A stretch of 64,000 nt of DNA from positions 1 to 64,000 of the forward strand of contig NZ_JADMUH010000002.1 of the NCBI RefSeq assembly GCF_015546995.1, given 5' to 3'. The notes below the pieces were generated by a model. The model did not search any database. It was given only the letters and a program-made list of their open reading frames with translations, and was not told the DNA's origin. How positions within the stretch are numbered: position 1 is the first letter of the stretch; each line of letters starts with the position of its first letter. A program made the translations under genes and the position numbers. Origin of the DNA: Streptococcus infantis (lineage in GTDB: Bacteria; Bacillota; Bacilli; Lactobacillales; Streptococcaceae). This document shows, in pieces, positions 1 through 8,836 of this stretch.

Positions 1-1
1 T

Positions 2-31
2 AATAATTATATGGTACAAGAGAAGACTTAA
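2..31 (+). CDS. 3' end of a small-peptide gene (partial, runs off the window start)
   Basis: Only the last nine codons and the stop are present, reading NNYMVQEKT. They align with the end of the complete small gene at 1928-2005 (NDYMIHE). The DNA after both stops shares the stretch ACTTAAAGTTAACTTAA. The alignment over about 40 bases, coding end plus downstream sequence, is the reason to call this a relative and not chance. Function is unknown. It ends just before the convergent ABC permease gene. Confidence 0.45.
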   Translation, partial: NNYMVQEKT

Positions 32-38
32 AGTTAAC

Positions 39-893
39 TTAACCTATAATTTTTATTTTTTTGCTAGAGATTTTAACTACTACCAGCCAAAGCAGAAAAG
101 TTAGGAGGCAGATACTCACCACTATTAAGTATGTTTCTTCCTTTGTTATAAGGTTCTGCCAATTAAGCCGGATTCCTAATTTTTCTTGAAACTCTTCTAA
201 TAAGCTACTATTCCCCATAAATGTAGTTTCTAATTGCTCCTTCATTAAGACCTGTCTATAGAGAGAAGCAAGATAGGTAGCCGGTGTGCACTTCATGAGA
301 ACTTGAGCGAAGTTAGGAAGAATTCCCATTGGTACATAAGTTCCTACTAAAAATCCTGAAACTGTACCTACAATTGTAGCCAATTTACCCAGACTATCTA
401 CTGACTGGAAATGATAAATCAAGAGTACATTTACCAATGTTGAAAGGAGACTACTTAGCAGCATGATTAAACTTATTTCAAATAGCTTACTCATAGCTGG
501 AATTTCTTGAAAATAAAGGCTCATAACAATAAGCATAAAGGCTTGCATAACAAAGGAAATGATAAGGCTACTAATAAGATAAGACAGTTGCAAGCCCCAG
601 CTCCCTAAGTCTGTCAAAAAGAGATCCTGATCCACTTGATTTTCACGATCTTGTACCATCTGGGTCAAAGCTGTAAAACTGGTTGTAATCCCAGTCACAG
701 CCAAGGTTCCACCCATCAGCCAGTTATTTAATAGACTCTTATTATCAGGAAGTTGGGACCAGGCATCCATCAAATTTTTCTGCAAAAAAATGATATAGAG
801 TAGAAAGGAAATCAAAGCTCCCAGTAATGAGAAAAAGACTCCTGAACGATTTCGAAAATACAACAAAAAATCACGTTTTAATAAGGCTAACAT
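39..893 (-). CDS. ABC-2 type transporter permease
   Basis: A 284-residue integral membrane protein with about six hydrophobic segments and the layout of ABC-2 export permeases: a short cytoplasmic N-terminus (LLKRDFLLYFRNRSG), a first segment near residues 18-38, and a Gly/Pro-containing segment around 175-195 (TYVPMGILP) typical of this family. It should form the membrane channel for the ATPase encoded just upstream; the ATPase stop and this start share one base (893), so the two are translationally coupled. Substrate is not determined. The flanking small-peptide genes make peptide export or peptide immunity plausible, but that is inference. Drug or lipid export is the main alternative. Confidence 0.85.
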   Translation of the reverse strand: MLALLKRDFLLYFRNRSGVFFSLLGALISFLLYIIFLQKNLMDAWSQLPDNKSLLNNWLMGGTLAVTGITTSFTALTQMVQDRENQVDQDLFLTDLGSWGLQLSYLISSLIISFVMQAFMLIVMSLYFQEIPAMSKLFEISLIMLLSSLLSTLVNVLLIYHFQSVDSLGKLATIVGTVSGFLVGTYVPMGILPNFAQVLMKCTPATYLASLYRQVLMKEQLETTFMGNSSLLEEFQEKLGIRLNWQNLITKEETYLIVVSICLLTFLLWLVVVKISSKKIKIIG

Positions 894-1756
894 TAGCGCA
901 CCTCTCTTCCTGTAAGGGCTATGAAGGCATCATCCATAGTTCCTGGACGAAATTCAAAGCTAGCAATCTTCTCACGAACTTGGGTCAAATAATCAATAGC
1001 TTCCAATTGGCTCTTAGGATAAAGACTATACTCAAACTCATTTTCCTTTTCCACAGGCATATTTTTAGGTAAGAATTTCTCCACCTGCTTGTCTTTAAAA
1101 CAAATTTTTAAAAGATTGGAAGCGTACTCACTTTTAATTTCAGCAGCAGAACCTTGGGCAATAACCTTTCCATGATCTATAATATAAAGTTGATCTGCCT
1201 CATCTGCTTCATCCAGATAATGAGTCGTTAAGATAATAGTCATCCCTTCATCTCTTTGTAGACGATACAATAAATCCCAAATGGATTTGCGAGTCTGAAT
1301 ATCTAGTCCAGTCGTAGGCTCATCTAGAAATAAAATATCGGGATTGGATAGGAGAGCCCGAGCAATGTCAACTCGACGTTTCTGTCCTCCTGATAAAGTT
1401 CCATAAAGTTGTTTCTGAAAAGCAGTCAACCCTAGTTGATTGATTAAATCTTCCACACGACCACCTTTAATCCCCTTATACTGCTGGGCGCGAATGGCTA
1501 GGTTTTCTTTGACCGTCAACTTTTCATCCAATACACTTGCTTGAAAAACAACTCCAATCCTAGTATTGGGCGCATAGATGATTTGACCATTAGTTGCTCT
1601 TTTAAGTCCGATTAACATTGAAATCGTGGTCGATTTGCCAGCTCCATTAGGTCCTAAGATTGCGTTAAAACTTCCTTTTTTAAACTCTAAATTTATATCT
1701 TTTACTGCTGTATGGTCTCCATAGTTCTTAGTGAGGCCTTTTGCTTGTAAAATCAT
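893..1756 (-). CDS. ABC transporter ATP-binding protein (ABC-2 exporter)
   Basis: A 287-residue nucleotide-binding subunit. It shows Walker A GPNGAGKST (residues 35-43), signature LSGGQKRR, Walker B LFLDEPTTGLD and switch histidine in LTTHYLDEAD. The C-terminal ~70 residues (FEFRPGTMDDAFIALTG) look like the extension seen in DrrA/CcmA-like exporter ATPases. It is first in a two-gene operon with the permease at 39-893. The ATG at 1756 has GGAAGG a few bases upstream. Two 9-bp direct repeats lie about 70-95 bases upstream of the start and could bind a regulator. Confidence 0.88.
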   Translation of the reverse strand: MILQAKGLTKNYGDHTAVKDINLEFKKGSFNAILGPNGAGKSTTISMLIGLKRATNGQIIYAPNTRIGVVFQASVLDEKLTVKENLAIRAQQYKGIKGGRVEDLINQLGLTAFQKQLYGTLSGGQKRRVDIARALLSNPDILFLDEPTTGLDIQTRKSIWDLLYRLQRDEGMTIILTTHYLDEADEADQLYIIDHGKVIAQGSAAEIKSEYASNLLKICFKDKQVEKFLPKNMPVEKENEFEYSLYPKSQLEAIDYLTQVREKIASFEFRPGTMDDAFIALTGREVR

Positions 1757-1822
1757 ATTTCCTTCCCCCTTTTTACACCTTCAGTTTAACAAAAAGGAAA
1801 AAGAAAAAATATAGTTTGGTAC

Positions 1823-1852
1823 TATGTGGTCGAAATGGATGATTATGTGGTC
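1823..1852. promoter_or_regulatory. Pair of 9-bp direct repeats 21 bp apart (possible LytTR-type regulator site)
   Basis: TATGTGGTC occurs at 1823-1831 and again, identical, at 1844-1852. The start-to-start distance is 21 bp, two helical turns, the geometry used by LytTR response regulators such as ComE and BlpR. A possible -10 (TTAAAC on the minus strand, near 1786-1791) lies about 31 bases beyond the repeats towards the ABC operon, a fitting distance. The spacing and identity are seen; the regulator class is inferred. Confidence 0.45.
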
Positions 1853-1882
1853 AATTCCACCTTAAAACTTCTGCATTTGAAC

Positions 1883-1913
1883 ATAAAAAAAGCCACCTGA
1901 TTTGGTGGCTTCT
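1883..1913 (-). terminator. Rho-independent terminator of the GNAT pair
   Basis: AAGCCACC and GGTGGCTT form an 8-bp stem with a 6-base loop. Read on the minus strand the stem is followed by seven T, so it should end transcripts coming from the acetyltransferase genes at 2033-3160. Read on the plus strand it lies just ahead of the small gene at 1928 with a poorer T tract. Confidence 0.7.
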
Positions 1914-1927
1914 TTAGGGAGATTATT

Positions 1928-2005
1928 ATGAAAAAGAAAAGTTTAGGATTTCTATTAAATAAAGTTAGGAGGTCTTTACTTAATGATTACATGATACATG
2001 AGTAA
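1928..2005 (+). CDS. Small cationic peptide gene (25 residues)
   Basis: An ATG with a good ribosome site (GGGAG, six bases before the start) opens a 25-codon frame. The product begins MKKKSLGFLLNKVRRSLL and ends NDYMIHE. It has six Lys/Arg against one Asp and one Glu and would form an amphipathic helix; there is no double-glycine leader or signal peptide cleavage site. The end of a related gene lies at 2-31, on the other side of the ABC-2 exporter operon, which supports it being real. It could be a leaderless bacteriocin-like or signalling peptide handled by that exporter, or a small membrane-acting toxin. It overlaps the 3' untranslated region of the GNAT operon on the other strand. No clear promoter was identified. 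Confidence 0.5.
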   Translation: MKKKSLGFLLNKVRRSLLNDYMIHE

Positions 2006-2032
2006 ACTTAAAGTTAACTTAAGATAAAAGAA

Positions 2033-2455
2033 TTATTTTAATTTTTTTCGATCCACCCAAATCATTCCTGTACAATCATAAGTAGATAAGGTTTTAAACC
2101 CCAGAGAACGGTAAAAACCCAAGGTTTTTTCTGTCTGTTCAGTCGCTAGTTGTATTTGGTAGGCATCCTTATAGTCAGCTAAGGCTTCTTTCATCAAGTT
2201 ACTACCAATTCCTTGGCGCTGATAGCTAGGCAAAACAATCAAATCCTGGACAAAAACCGATGAAAAACCGTCTCCAACCAGACGCACTAAACCAACGATT
2301 TCCTCACCATCACGCGCAAGATAAGTCGTTAGCGAATGAGACAAGGCCTGCTCTAACATCTGTGGCTGATTGGTATAGTTTGTCCAACCAACTGCCTGAT
2401 AGAGATGTAAAACGTCATCAATTGAAACAGAGGATTCTTTTGTAAATTTTATCAT
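2033..2455 (-). CDS. GNAT family N-acetyltransferase
   Basis: A 140-residue single-domain GNAT protein. The acetyl-CoA binding motif A is visible as LPSYQRQGIGSNLMKEAL (about residues 74-91), followed by a C-terminal strand-helix with LGFYRSLGFKTL. It should transfer an acetyl group from acetyl-CoA to an amine; the acceptor cannot be told. The ATG at 2455 has AAAGG seven bases upstream. It follows a larger GNAT gene (2468-3160) with a 12-base gap, so the two are probably co-transcribed and stop at the hairpin near 1890. Confidence 0.85.
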   Translation of the reverse strand: MIKFTKESSVSIDDVLHLYQAVGWTNYTNQPQMLEQALSHSLTTYLARDGEEIVGLVRLVGDGFSSVFVQDLIVLPSYQRQGIGSNLMKEALADYKDAYQIQLATEQTEKTLGFYRSLGFKTLSTYDCTGMIWVDRKKLK

Positions 2456-2467
2456 AGTAGAACCTTT

Positions 2468-3160
2468 CTAACATTCTCTAAGAGATTTCAACTGTTGCCC
2501 ATTTTCATCAAAATTTTCAGGATGCAACCACGCTTCCAAGCGAGCTTTGACTTGAGCCCAGTCCTTATCGATCATGGACAACCAATCCGTATCTCTGGTG
2601 CGACCTTTATAGATAACAGCTTGGCGGAAGGTTCCTTCATAGACAAAGCCCAAACGTTCTGCTGCTTTTCTAGATGAAAGATTGAGGGCATCACACTTCC
2701 ACTCATAACGTCGATAATTGAGCTCTTCAAAGACATAACGGGCTAGCAAATAGTGAGCTTCTGTTCCCATCCTAGTCTGTTTGAGAGCTGGAGAAAAGGT
2801 CACCGCGCCAACTTCAATGGTGCGATTGGCTTGGTCAATACGCATGAGAGAAAAAGTCCCCAACGCCTTTCCAGTCACTTTATCGATAATCGTATAATAG
2901 AAGCGATCCTTGCGCTCAATCATCTTCTTTAAAGCGACGATTAATTCTTCGAGATTTTCTACTGGTGGTTGAAAGAGATAGGTCCACATGTCACGAGGGC
3001 TATCTGGGCCATAAACAGCTAACAAATCTTTCGCGTGCTTTTCCACCGATAGAGCTTCTATAATCGTATATCGCCCTTCTATCCGTACAAGTGAAGGCAA
3101 AACTCCAGGTGTATCATCTACAGGTTCACCAATCATCTGACCGTATTCATTTACTGGCAT
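2468..3160 (-). CDS. GNAT acetyltransferase, RimJ/RimL-like
   Basis: A 230-residue protein of the RimJ/RimL-type GNAT group (COG1670). The central fold is readable: KALGTFSLMRIDQANRTIEVG, then RMGTEAHYLLARYVFEELNYRRYEWKC in short stretches, then NLSSRKAAERLGFVYEGTFR, the typical end of motif A/B. An N-terminal extension of about 25 residues (NEYGQMIGEPVDD) is normal for the subgroup. The ATG at 3160 has AAGGAG seven bases upstream. It leads a two-gene operon with the small GNAT downstream. The substrate (ribosomal protein N-terminus, small amine or drug) is unknown. Confidence 0.85.
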   Translation of the reverse strand: MPVNEYGQMIGEPVDDTPGVLPSLVRIEGRYTIIEALSVEKHAKDLLAVYGPDSPRDMWTYLFQPPVENLEELIVALKKMIERKDRFYYTIIDKVTGKALGTFSLMRIDQANRTIEVGAVTFSPALKQTRMGTEAHYLLARYVFEELNYRRYEWKCDALNLSSRKAAERLGFVYEGTFRQAVIYKGRTRDTDWLSMIDKDWAQVKARLEAWLHPENFDENGQQLKSLREC

Positions 3161-3229
3161 AGCTTTCTCCTTGTCTCACACTTATAAGTTTAAAGATGTG
3201 AATAGTATATCACATCTCACAGGTAATCT

Positions 3230-3258
3230 ACAAAAAATCCTCCAGATTATGGAGGATT
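3230..3258 (-). terminator. Rho-independent terminator after yjdF
   Basis: AATCCTCC and GGAGGATT pair as a perfect 8-bp stem with a 7-base loop. On the minus strand the stem runs into a T tract. It lies just beyond the yjdF stop codon. Confidence 0.8.
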
Positions 3259-3281
3259 GATCAAATATGGAAACGAGTGAG

Positions 3282-3695
3282 TTAATGCCCCTTGTGCTTC
3301 TCTCTACGTTTTTGCTGTTTGCGTTCGAATTTCTCTTGTTTGAGCAATTGTTTTTGGACACTAGATTGATGTTTTGAAATCTTTTTCCTTTCCTCATACT
3401 GCAACTGCAATAGTTCTTTCGACTTGGAAGAAACTTTCTGCTTTACTTGTTTCTTCACAGCTCGCTGTAATCGTTTAGGATTCTTGATTTTTACATGTTG
3501 CTTAACTGTAGTTTCTGGACTAAAAGATAATTGAGTAAACTGAGTCTGTAAAATCTCTAGAATTTCATCATCTTTTGGCTCCTTACCAAATGTCACACGA
3601 CAAACTTGATAAGTTTCTCGATACACTTGTTCGAACAAACCATGCCAAAATCCATCTTCAAAATAAACTGTCAATCCAATTGAAATTGTTTCCAC
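3282..3695 (-). CDS. yjdF: YjdF family protein (DUF2992)
   Basis: A 137-residue protein. The N-terminal half (ISIGLTVYFEDGFWHGLFEQ) matches the start of YjdF proteins of Firmicutes. The second half, from about residue 70, is a very Lys/Arg/Gln-rich helix (KKQVKQKVSSKSKELLQLQ). The biochemical role is not established; the family is controlled by the yjdF riboswitch, which binds azaaromatic compounds, so a part in handling such compounds is suspected. The start is GTG at 3695, chosen because AAGGAGG lies seven bases upstream (3703-3709) and the family's opening residues follow. It is transcribed alone between two terminators. Confidence 0.8.
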   Translation of the reverse strand: METISIGLTVYFEDGFWHGLFEQVYRETYQVCRVTFGKEPKDDEILEILQTQFTQLSFSPETTVKQHVKIKNPKRLQRAVKKQVKQKVSSKSKELLQLQYEERKKISKHQSSVQKQLLKQEKFERKQQKRREKHKGH

Positions 3696-3699
3696 GACA

Positions 3700-3806
3700 G
3701 CACCTCCTTAAATCTATCCCTAAGAATGGACAACCAAGGAGGAAGGTTACTGATAGGCTTGCCTACGTCTGGACTACCAACCAGAACTGTGTTTTTATCT
3801 TAGTTG
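3700..3806 (-). promoter_or_regulatory. yjdF-type riboswitch leader
   Basis: A leader of about 110 bases separates an extended -10 promoter (TGCTATAAT, minus strand, 3812-3820) from the GTG start of yjdF. Position ahead of yjdF, length and internal pairing fit the yjdF motif RNA. A CCTCCTT stretch (plus-strand 3736-3742) is exactly complementary to the AAGGAGG ribosome site (3703-3709), so the RNA can hide the ribosome site. I did not check the full consensus; a covariance-model search would settle it. Confidence 0.65.
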
Positions 3807-3831
3807 GAACTATTATAGCATATAGCAATAC

Positions 3832-3866
3832 AAAAATCCTCCAGAACTTAGCTCTGAAGGACTTTT
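3832..3866 (-). terminator. Terminator after leuS
   Basis: On the minus strand AGTCCTTCAGA pairs with TCTGGAGGATT across a short loop and is followed by a T run. It sits between the leuS stop (3871) and the yjdF promoter. Confidence 0.7.
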
Positions 3867-3870
3867 AAAT

Positions 3871-6372
3871 TTATTTCACAACAATATTTACAAGCTTGTT
3901 AGGTACACTAATCACTTTCACGATTTCCTTACCATCGATCTCTGCTTTGACTTTTTCGTCAGAGAGAGCAACTTCTTGCAATTCTTCGCGTGAAAGATCT
4001 TTAGCGACCATGAGTTTAGCACGGACTTTTCCTTTGATTTGAACGACGATTTCAATTTCGTCTTCAACCAATTTGCTTTCATCCCATGTTGGCCAAGCTA
4101 CGTAAGAGATAGACTCGCCTGTTGCTGCCACTGTTTGCCAGAGTTCTTCTGCCAAGTGAGGGGCAAATGGGGCAATCAATTGGATAAAGCCTTTGGCGTA
4201 ATCCACATAGAGTTTGTCTTCCTTGTTAGCAGCGTTGACAAAGACCATAAGTTGGGCAATGGCTGTGTTGAATTTCATGGACTCGATTTGCTCTGTGACA
4301 GCCTTAACGGTTTCGTTGTAAACCTTGTCTAGAGCGCCATTATTTTCCGCAACGATTTCTTTACTTGTAATCAAACGGTAAACACGGTCAAGGAATTTAC
4401 GACTTCCTTCCAGACCTTCTTCAGACCAAGCGATGGAAGCATCGAGTGGTCCCATGAACATTTCATAGACACGAAGGGTATCGGCACCGTATTGTTCCAC
4501 TACGTCGTCTGGATTTACAACGTTCTTGAGGGATTTAGACATCTTAGCTGGTGCTTGCTCCAATTCTTCCCCTGTTTCCACATGGAAGAAGGAACCGTCA
4601 CGTTTTTCAACCTTGTCAGTTGCCACAAGTGCACCACGGTGGTCACGGTAGCTTGTTCCCAAGATCATTCCTTGGTTAAAGAGTTTTTGGAATGGTTCTT
4701 TGGTTGGAACGACACCGATATCATAGAGGAATTTGTGCCAGAAACGAGCGTAAAGCAAGTGAAGAACAGCGTGTTCTGCACCACCCACGTAGATATCGAC
4801 TGGCAACCATTGTTTGAGGAGGTCCTCATCGGCCAATTTCTCTGTGTTATGTGGATCAATGTAACGGAGGTAGTACCAACTTGAACCTGCCCATTGTGGC
4901 ATGGTATTGGTCTCGCGACGACCTTTGACGCCATCTTCACGAGTCACTTCCAGCCAGTCTGTCAAGTTGGCTAGTGGGCTTTCCCCAGTACCTGAAGGGC
5001 GGATGTCCTTGGTTACCGGCAAGACAAGTGGGAGGTCACTTTCTGGAACGGCTGTTGAAGTCCCATCTTCCCAATGGATGATTGGGATTGGTTCACCCCA
5101 GTAACGTTGACGGCTAAAGAGCCAGTCGCGGAGACGGTAAGTTACCTTCTCTTGACCACAACCTTTTTCTTCCAACCAAGCCACAATCTTGGCAATAGCA
5201 TCTTCTTTGTTAAGACCGTTCAAGAAGTCAGAGTTGACGTGAAGACCATCTTCTGTGTAAGCAGCCTCTTCAACGTTTCCACCTTCAAGCACTTCTACGA
5301 TTGGAAGACCAAACTGTTTGGCAAATTCCCAGTCACGTTGGTCGTGGGCAGGTACAGCCATAACAGCACCTGTACCATAGCTAGACAAAACGTAGTCGGC
5401 AATCCAGATTGGGATTTCTTTGCCGTTTACAGGGTTAATCGCATAAGCACCCGTCCAAACTCCTGTTTTTTCCTTGGCAAGGTCTGTACGAGCCAAGTCT
5501 GATTTGAGGCTTGCTTGGTGTTTGTAGTCTGCTACAGCTTCAGCTTGTTCCGCACTTACGATGGCATCTACTAGTTCATGCTCAGGCGCCAAAACAGTGA
5601 AGGTAGCACCAAAAAGGGTGTCAGGACGAGTGGTAAAGACGGTGAATTCCTTGTCAGTCCCTTTGACTTTGAAAGTGACATTGGCACCAGTTGATTTACC
5701 AATCCAGTTGCGTTGCATGTCCTTGATAGACTCTGGCCAATCAAGGTCATCCAAGTCATTGAGCAGGCGCTCAGCATAAGCAGTGATTTTAAGCATCCAT
5801 TGGCGCATTGGTTTGCGGACAACTGGATAACCTCCACGCTCAGAAGTTCCGTCAGGAAGGACTTCTTCGTTGGCGATAGCTGTTCCCAACTCTTCCACCC
5901 AGTTTACTGGCACTTCAGCTTCATAAGCCAAGCCTTTTTCGTAAAGCTTAGTAAAAATCCATTGCGTCCACTTGTAGTAGTTTGGGTCTGTAGTATTAAC
6001 TTCACGGTCCCAGTCGTAAGAGAATCCAAGCGCATTTATTTGGCGTTTGAAGTTGGCAATGTTTTCCGCTGTGAATTCTGCTGGGTCATTCCCTGTATCC
6101 ATAGCATATTGCTCTGCAGGCAAACCAAAGGCATCCCATCCCATTGGGTGAAGGACGTTGTAGCCTTGGGCACGCTTGAAACGACTGAGAATATCTGTCG
6201 CTGTATAGCCTTCTGGGTGCCCTACGTGCAGACCTGCTCCAGATGGATAAGGGAACATGTCCAATGCATAAAACTTCGGTTTTGACGCATCTGTTCCTGT
6301 CTTAAATGTATGATGTTGGGCCCAATAGCCTTGCCACTTAGGCTCGATTTCTTTATGATTGTAAAAACTCAT
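3871..6372 (-). CDS. leuS: Leucyl-tRNA synthetase
   Basis: An 833-residue class I aminoacyl-tRNA synthetase that charges tRNA(Leu) in the cytoplasm. The HIGH motif is HVGH at residues 49-52 and the KMSKS loop is at residues 610-614. Between them is the large CP1 editing insertion, with the threonine-rich stretch [14 protein letters not shown] that hydrolyses mischarged tRNA. The C-terminal anticodon-binding region ([11 protein letters not shown]) and tail are complete. Length is normal for a bacterial LeuRS. It is a single-gene unit: the promoter has TGGTATAAT near 6400 on the minus strand, with no T-box leader, and a terminator lies near 3850. Confidence 0.97.
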   Translation of the reverse strand: MSFYNHKEIEPKWQGYWAQHHTFKTGTDASKPKFYALDMFPYPSGAGLHVGHPEGYTATDILSRFKRAQGYNVLHPMGWDAFGLPAEQYAMDTGNDPAEFTAENIANFKRQINALGFSYDWDREVNTTDPNYYKWTQWIFTKLYEKGLAYEAEVPVNWVEELGTAIANEEVLPDGTSERGGYPVVRKPMRQWMLKITAYAERLLNDLDDLDWPESIKDMQRNWIGKSTGANVTFKVKGTDKEFTVFTTRPDTLFGATFTVLAPEHELVDAIVSAEQAEAVADYKHQASLKSDLARTDLAKEKTGVWTGAYAINPVNGKEIPIWIADYVLSSYGTGAVMAVPAHDQRDWEFAKQFGLPIVEVLEGGNVEEAAYTEDGLHVNSDFLNGLNKEDAIAKIVAWLEEKGCGQEKVTYRLRDWLFSRQRYWGEPIPIIHWEDGTSTAVPESDLPLVLPVTKDIRPSGTGESPLANLTDWLEVTREDGVKGRRETNTMPQWAGSSWYYLRYIDPHNTEKLADEDLLKQWLPVDIYVGGAEHAVLHLLYARFWHKFLYDIGVVPTKEPFQKLFNQGMILGTSYRDHRGALVATDKVEKRDGSFFHVETGEELEQAPAKMSKSLKNVVNPDDVVEQYGADTLRVYEMFMGPLDASIAWSEEGLEGSRKFLDRVYRLITSKEIVAENNGALDKVYNETVKAVTEQIESMKFNTAIAQLMVFVNAANKEDKLYVDYAKGFIQLIAPFAPHLAEELWQTVAATGESISYVAWPTWDESKLVEDEIEIVVQIKGKVRAKLMVAKDLSREELQEVALSDEKVKAEIDGKEIVKVISVPNKLVNIVVK

Positions 6373-6691
6373 GGTCTCTCTCCAATTTTGTGATGTTACT
6401 ATTATACCATTTTTGAGGGAATTTGAAAGATGAGAAATGTTCTTTTGGGCTTGGATGGAAAGAAAGACTGAATCGCAAATCCAGCTTATTTAGCAGTATA
6501 AAAAATTAGCTAACACTTGAAATTAACTTATATCGATTATTTATCTCTTCCATCTTTTTCCCCTAACGCCTTTGACTCATATTCCCCGTTTTAGATTTCT
6601 TTAAGGTTTTTATTATATCCTATAGAACTCTGCAAATTATAAACATTAAGCAAGTCGTAGAGTAAAAACGTTCGTAAAAAAGGAGACTTTT
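6373..6691. other. Intergenic region between leuS and the iron ABC operon
   Basis: About 320 AT-rich bases between divergent genes. The leuS promoter (extended -10 TGGTATAAT on the minus strand, 6399-6408) is clear. On the plus strand, AAGGAG ahead of the lipoprotein ATG is clear, but I could not assign a convincing -35/-10 pair, and I see no perfect Fur-type palindrome. No small gene is supported. Confidence 0.5.
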
Positions 6692-7732
6692 ATGAAAAAA
6701 CTACTATTATTTCTCTCTTGTGGATGGATATTTCTTACTTTATCAGGATGTTCTTCAACAACAGAAGCGGAAACTAGCTCTGAAAAAGATTCAGATAACA
6801 CCTTGGTTATCTACTCGCCTAACCCTGAAGACCTTATCGAAGAAACAATCCCAGCCTTCGAAGAAAAATATGGTATTAAGGTTGACTTAGTACAAGCCAG
6901 CACTGGTGAATTGTTCAAAAAAGCTGAGGCTGAAAAAGAATCCCCTGTAGCCGATGTCATTTTCGGAGGCTCCTACGCCCTCTTCTCTTCTAACGAAAAT
7001 CTTTTTGAACCTTATATTTCTCAAGAGAACGACCAGATAATCCCTGAATATCAAAATAAAACTGGATTCTACACGCCTTATACACTTGATGTCAGTGTCA
7101 TCATTGCCAATTCAGCTCTTACAAAAGATATTAAAATTGAAGGCTACAATGATCTACTCAATCCTAAATTAAAAGGAAAAATCGCAACTGCTGATCCAAG
7201 TAATTCTTCTAGCGCCTTTGCTCAATTAACAAACATGCTTGTGGATCAAGGTGGCTATGAAAATGAGCAAGCTTGGACATATGTGAAAAATCTATTTAGC
7301 TTAGTAGACGGTAAAATTGCTTCTAGTTCTTCAAATGTCTACAAATCTGTCGCTGACGGAGAAATGGCTGTAGGACTTACCTATGAAGATCCTGCCTTGA
7401 AACTCTTAAACGATGGCGTTGATGTAAAAGTCATTTATCCAAAAGAAGGAACCGTCTTTTTGCCTGGTAACGCAGCTATTATCAAAAATGCCAAACACAT
7501 GGAAAACGCTAAAAAATTTATCGATTTCCTTCTTTCTCAAGACATTCAGGATAAACTAGGAACTGAAACAACCATTAGACCCATTCGAAAAAATGCTAAA
7601 ACCAATAAAAATATGAAATCAATGACCGAAATCAATATCGCCACTGAAGATTCTGAGTACGTCATCCAAAATAAATCAGCTATTCTTAAAAAGTACAATG
7701 ATATTTTCACTAATATTCAATCGAAACAGTAA
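6692..7732 (+). CDS. Iron(III)-type ABC transporter substrate-binding lipoprotein
   Basis: A 346-residue extracellular solute-binding protein. The signal peptide ends in a lipobox LSGC with the lipidated cysteine at residue 20, so it is anchored to the outer membrane face. The mature part has the FbpA/AfuA-like opening NTLVIYSPNPEDLIEETIPAFEEKYG and the motif ADVIFGGSYALF of the group that binds ferric iron or polyamine-like ligands. It is first in an operon with the ATPase (12-base gap) and the double-length permease. I recall the same three-gene set near leuS in pneumococcus, annotated as an iron transporter. The ligand is inferred from family and context; thiamine- or phosphonate-type ligands are alternatives. 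Confidence 0.85.
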   Translation: MKKLLLFLSCGWIFLTLSGCSSTTEAETSSEKDSDNTLVIYSPNPEDLIEETIPAFEEKYGIKVDLVQASTGELFKKAEAEKESPVADVIFGGSYALFSSNENLFEPYISQENDQIIPEYQNKTGFYTPYTLDVSVIIANSALTKDIKIEGYNDLLNPKLKGKIATADPSNSSSAFAQLTNMLVDQGGYENEQAWTYVKNLFSLVDGKIASSSSNVYKSVADGEMAVGLTYEDPALKLLNDGVDVKVIYPKEGTVFLPGNAAIIKNAKHMENAKKFIDFLLSQDIQDKLGTETTIRPIRKNAKTNKNMKSMTEINIATEDSEYVIQNKSAILKKYNDIFTNIQSKQ

Positions 7733-7744
7733 AAGAGGTTCGCT

Positions 7745-8836
7745 ATGAGTGAGATCAAAATTATTAACGCAAAAAAAATCTACCATGACATTCCTGTCAT
7801 TGAGAATTTAAATGTTACGATCCCAAAAGGAAGTCTTTTCACTATTCTTGGACCTTCAGGTTGTGGAAAAACGACTCTACTTCGAATGATTGCAGGCTTC
7901 AACAGTATTGAAGGCGGAGAATTTTACTTCGATGATACTAAAATCAATAACATAGAACCCAGCAAACGCAACATCGGTATGGTTTTCCAAAACTACGCTA
8001 TTTTCCCACATTTGACTGTTCGAGATAATGTTGCTTTTGGCCTTAAACAAAAAAAGGTTCCAAAAGATGAATTAGTTCAACAAACTAATAAATATCTGGA
8101 ACTAATGCAAATTGATCAATACGCAGATCGAAAGCCCGATAAACTCAGTGGTGGACAACAACAACGTGTCGCCTTGGCACGTGCCTTAGCTGTTAATCCA
8201 AGTGTTCTCCTCATGGACGAGCCTCTTAGTAACCTGGATGCGAAACTTCGCTTAGATATGCGCCAAGTTATTCGAGAAATTCAACACGAAGTGGGAATTA
8301 CAACTGTATATGTGACCCACGACCAAGAAGAAGCGATGGCCATTTCTGACCAAATTGCTGTTATGAAAGACGGTGTTATTCAACAAATTAGTCGTCCAAA
8401 AGAGCTTTACCACAAACCAGCAAATGAATTTGTTGCAACATTTATTGGTAGAACAAATATAATCCCTGCTCGTTTAGAAAAACAAGCTGATGGAGCTTAC
8501 ATAGTCTTCGAAGACGGCTATTCTCTTCGTATGCCAACTCTTGACCAAGTTGACGAGCAAAACATCCGTGTTAGCATCCGTCCTGAAGAATTTATCCGTG
8601 ATGAAAATGGTCCAATCGATGGAACAATCACCGATAGTGTTTATCTTGGACTCACCACTGAATATTTTGTAGAGACTGCATTTTCTTCAAAAATACAGGT
8701 CAGCGAAGAATCAACTTTTGAAGAAGATCTTCAAAAAGGGGATCGAATTCGTCTACGAATCAATACTCAAAAGTTAAATGTTTTTTCTGCAGATGGTTCC
8801 CAAAATCTTATTACAGGAGTTGGCTATGAAAGGTAA
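7745..8836 (+). CDS. ABC transporter ATP-binding protein (ferric iron/spermidine type)
   Basis: A 363-residue importer ATPase. Walker A is GPSGCGKTT, the signature [15 protein letters not shown], Walker [16 protein letters not shown] and the switch [11 protein letters not shown]-terminal TOBE-type regulatory domain follows from about residue 235, with VSIRPEEFI. This is the FbpC/PotA architecture. The ribosome site is AGAGG seven bases upstream. Its last 11 bases overlap the permease start at 8826, so the pair is coupled. It should energise import of the ligand captured by the lipoprotein at 6692-7732. Confidence 0.9.
   Translation: MSEIKIINAKKIYHDIPVIENLNVTIPKGSLFTILGPSGCGKTTLLRMIAGFNSIEGGEFYFDDTKINNIEPSKRNIGMVFQNYAIFPHLTVRDNVAFGLKQKKVPKDELVQQTNKYLELMQIDQYADRKPDKLSGGQQQRVALARALAVNPSVLLMDEPLSNLDAKLRLDMRQVIREIQHEVGITTVYVTHDQEEAMAISDQIAVMKDGVIQQISRPKELYHKPANEFVATFIGRTNIIPARLEKQADGAYIVFEDGYSLRMPTLDQVDEQNIRVSIRPEEFIRDENGPIDGTITDSVYLGLTTEYFVETAFSSKIQVSEESTFEEDLQKGDRIRLRINTQKLNVFSADGSQNLITGVGYER

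Noticed and set aside
5713-6285. 190-codon open frame antisense to leuS
   Set aside because: The leuS frame is complete with all synthetase motifs; the antisense frame has no domain and no ribosome site. Long antisense frames are common opposite well-conserved genes.
6480-6690. Fur-like or iron box upstream of the iron ABC operon
   Set aside because: AT-rich sequence gives partial matches, but no convincing palindrome near a promoter could be defined.
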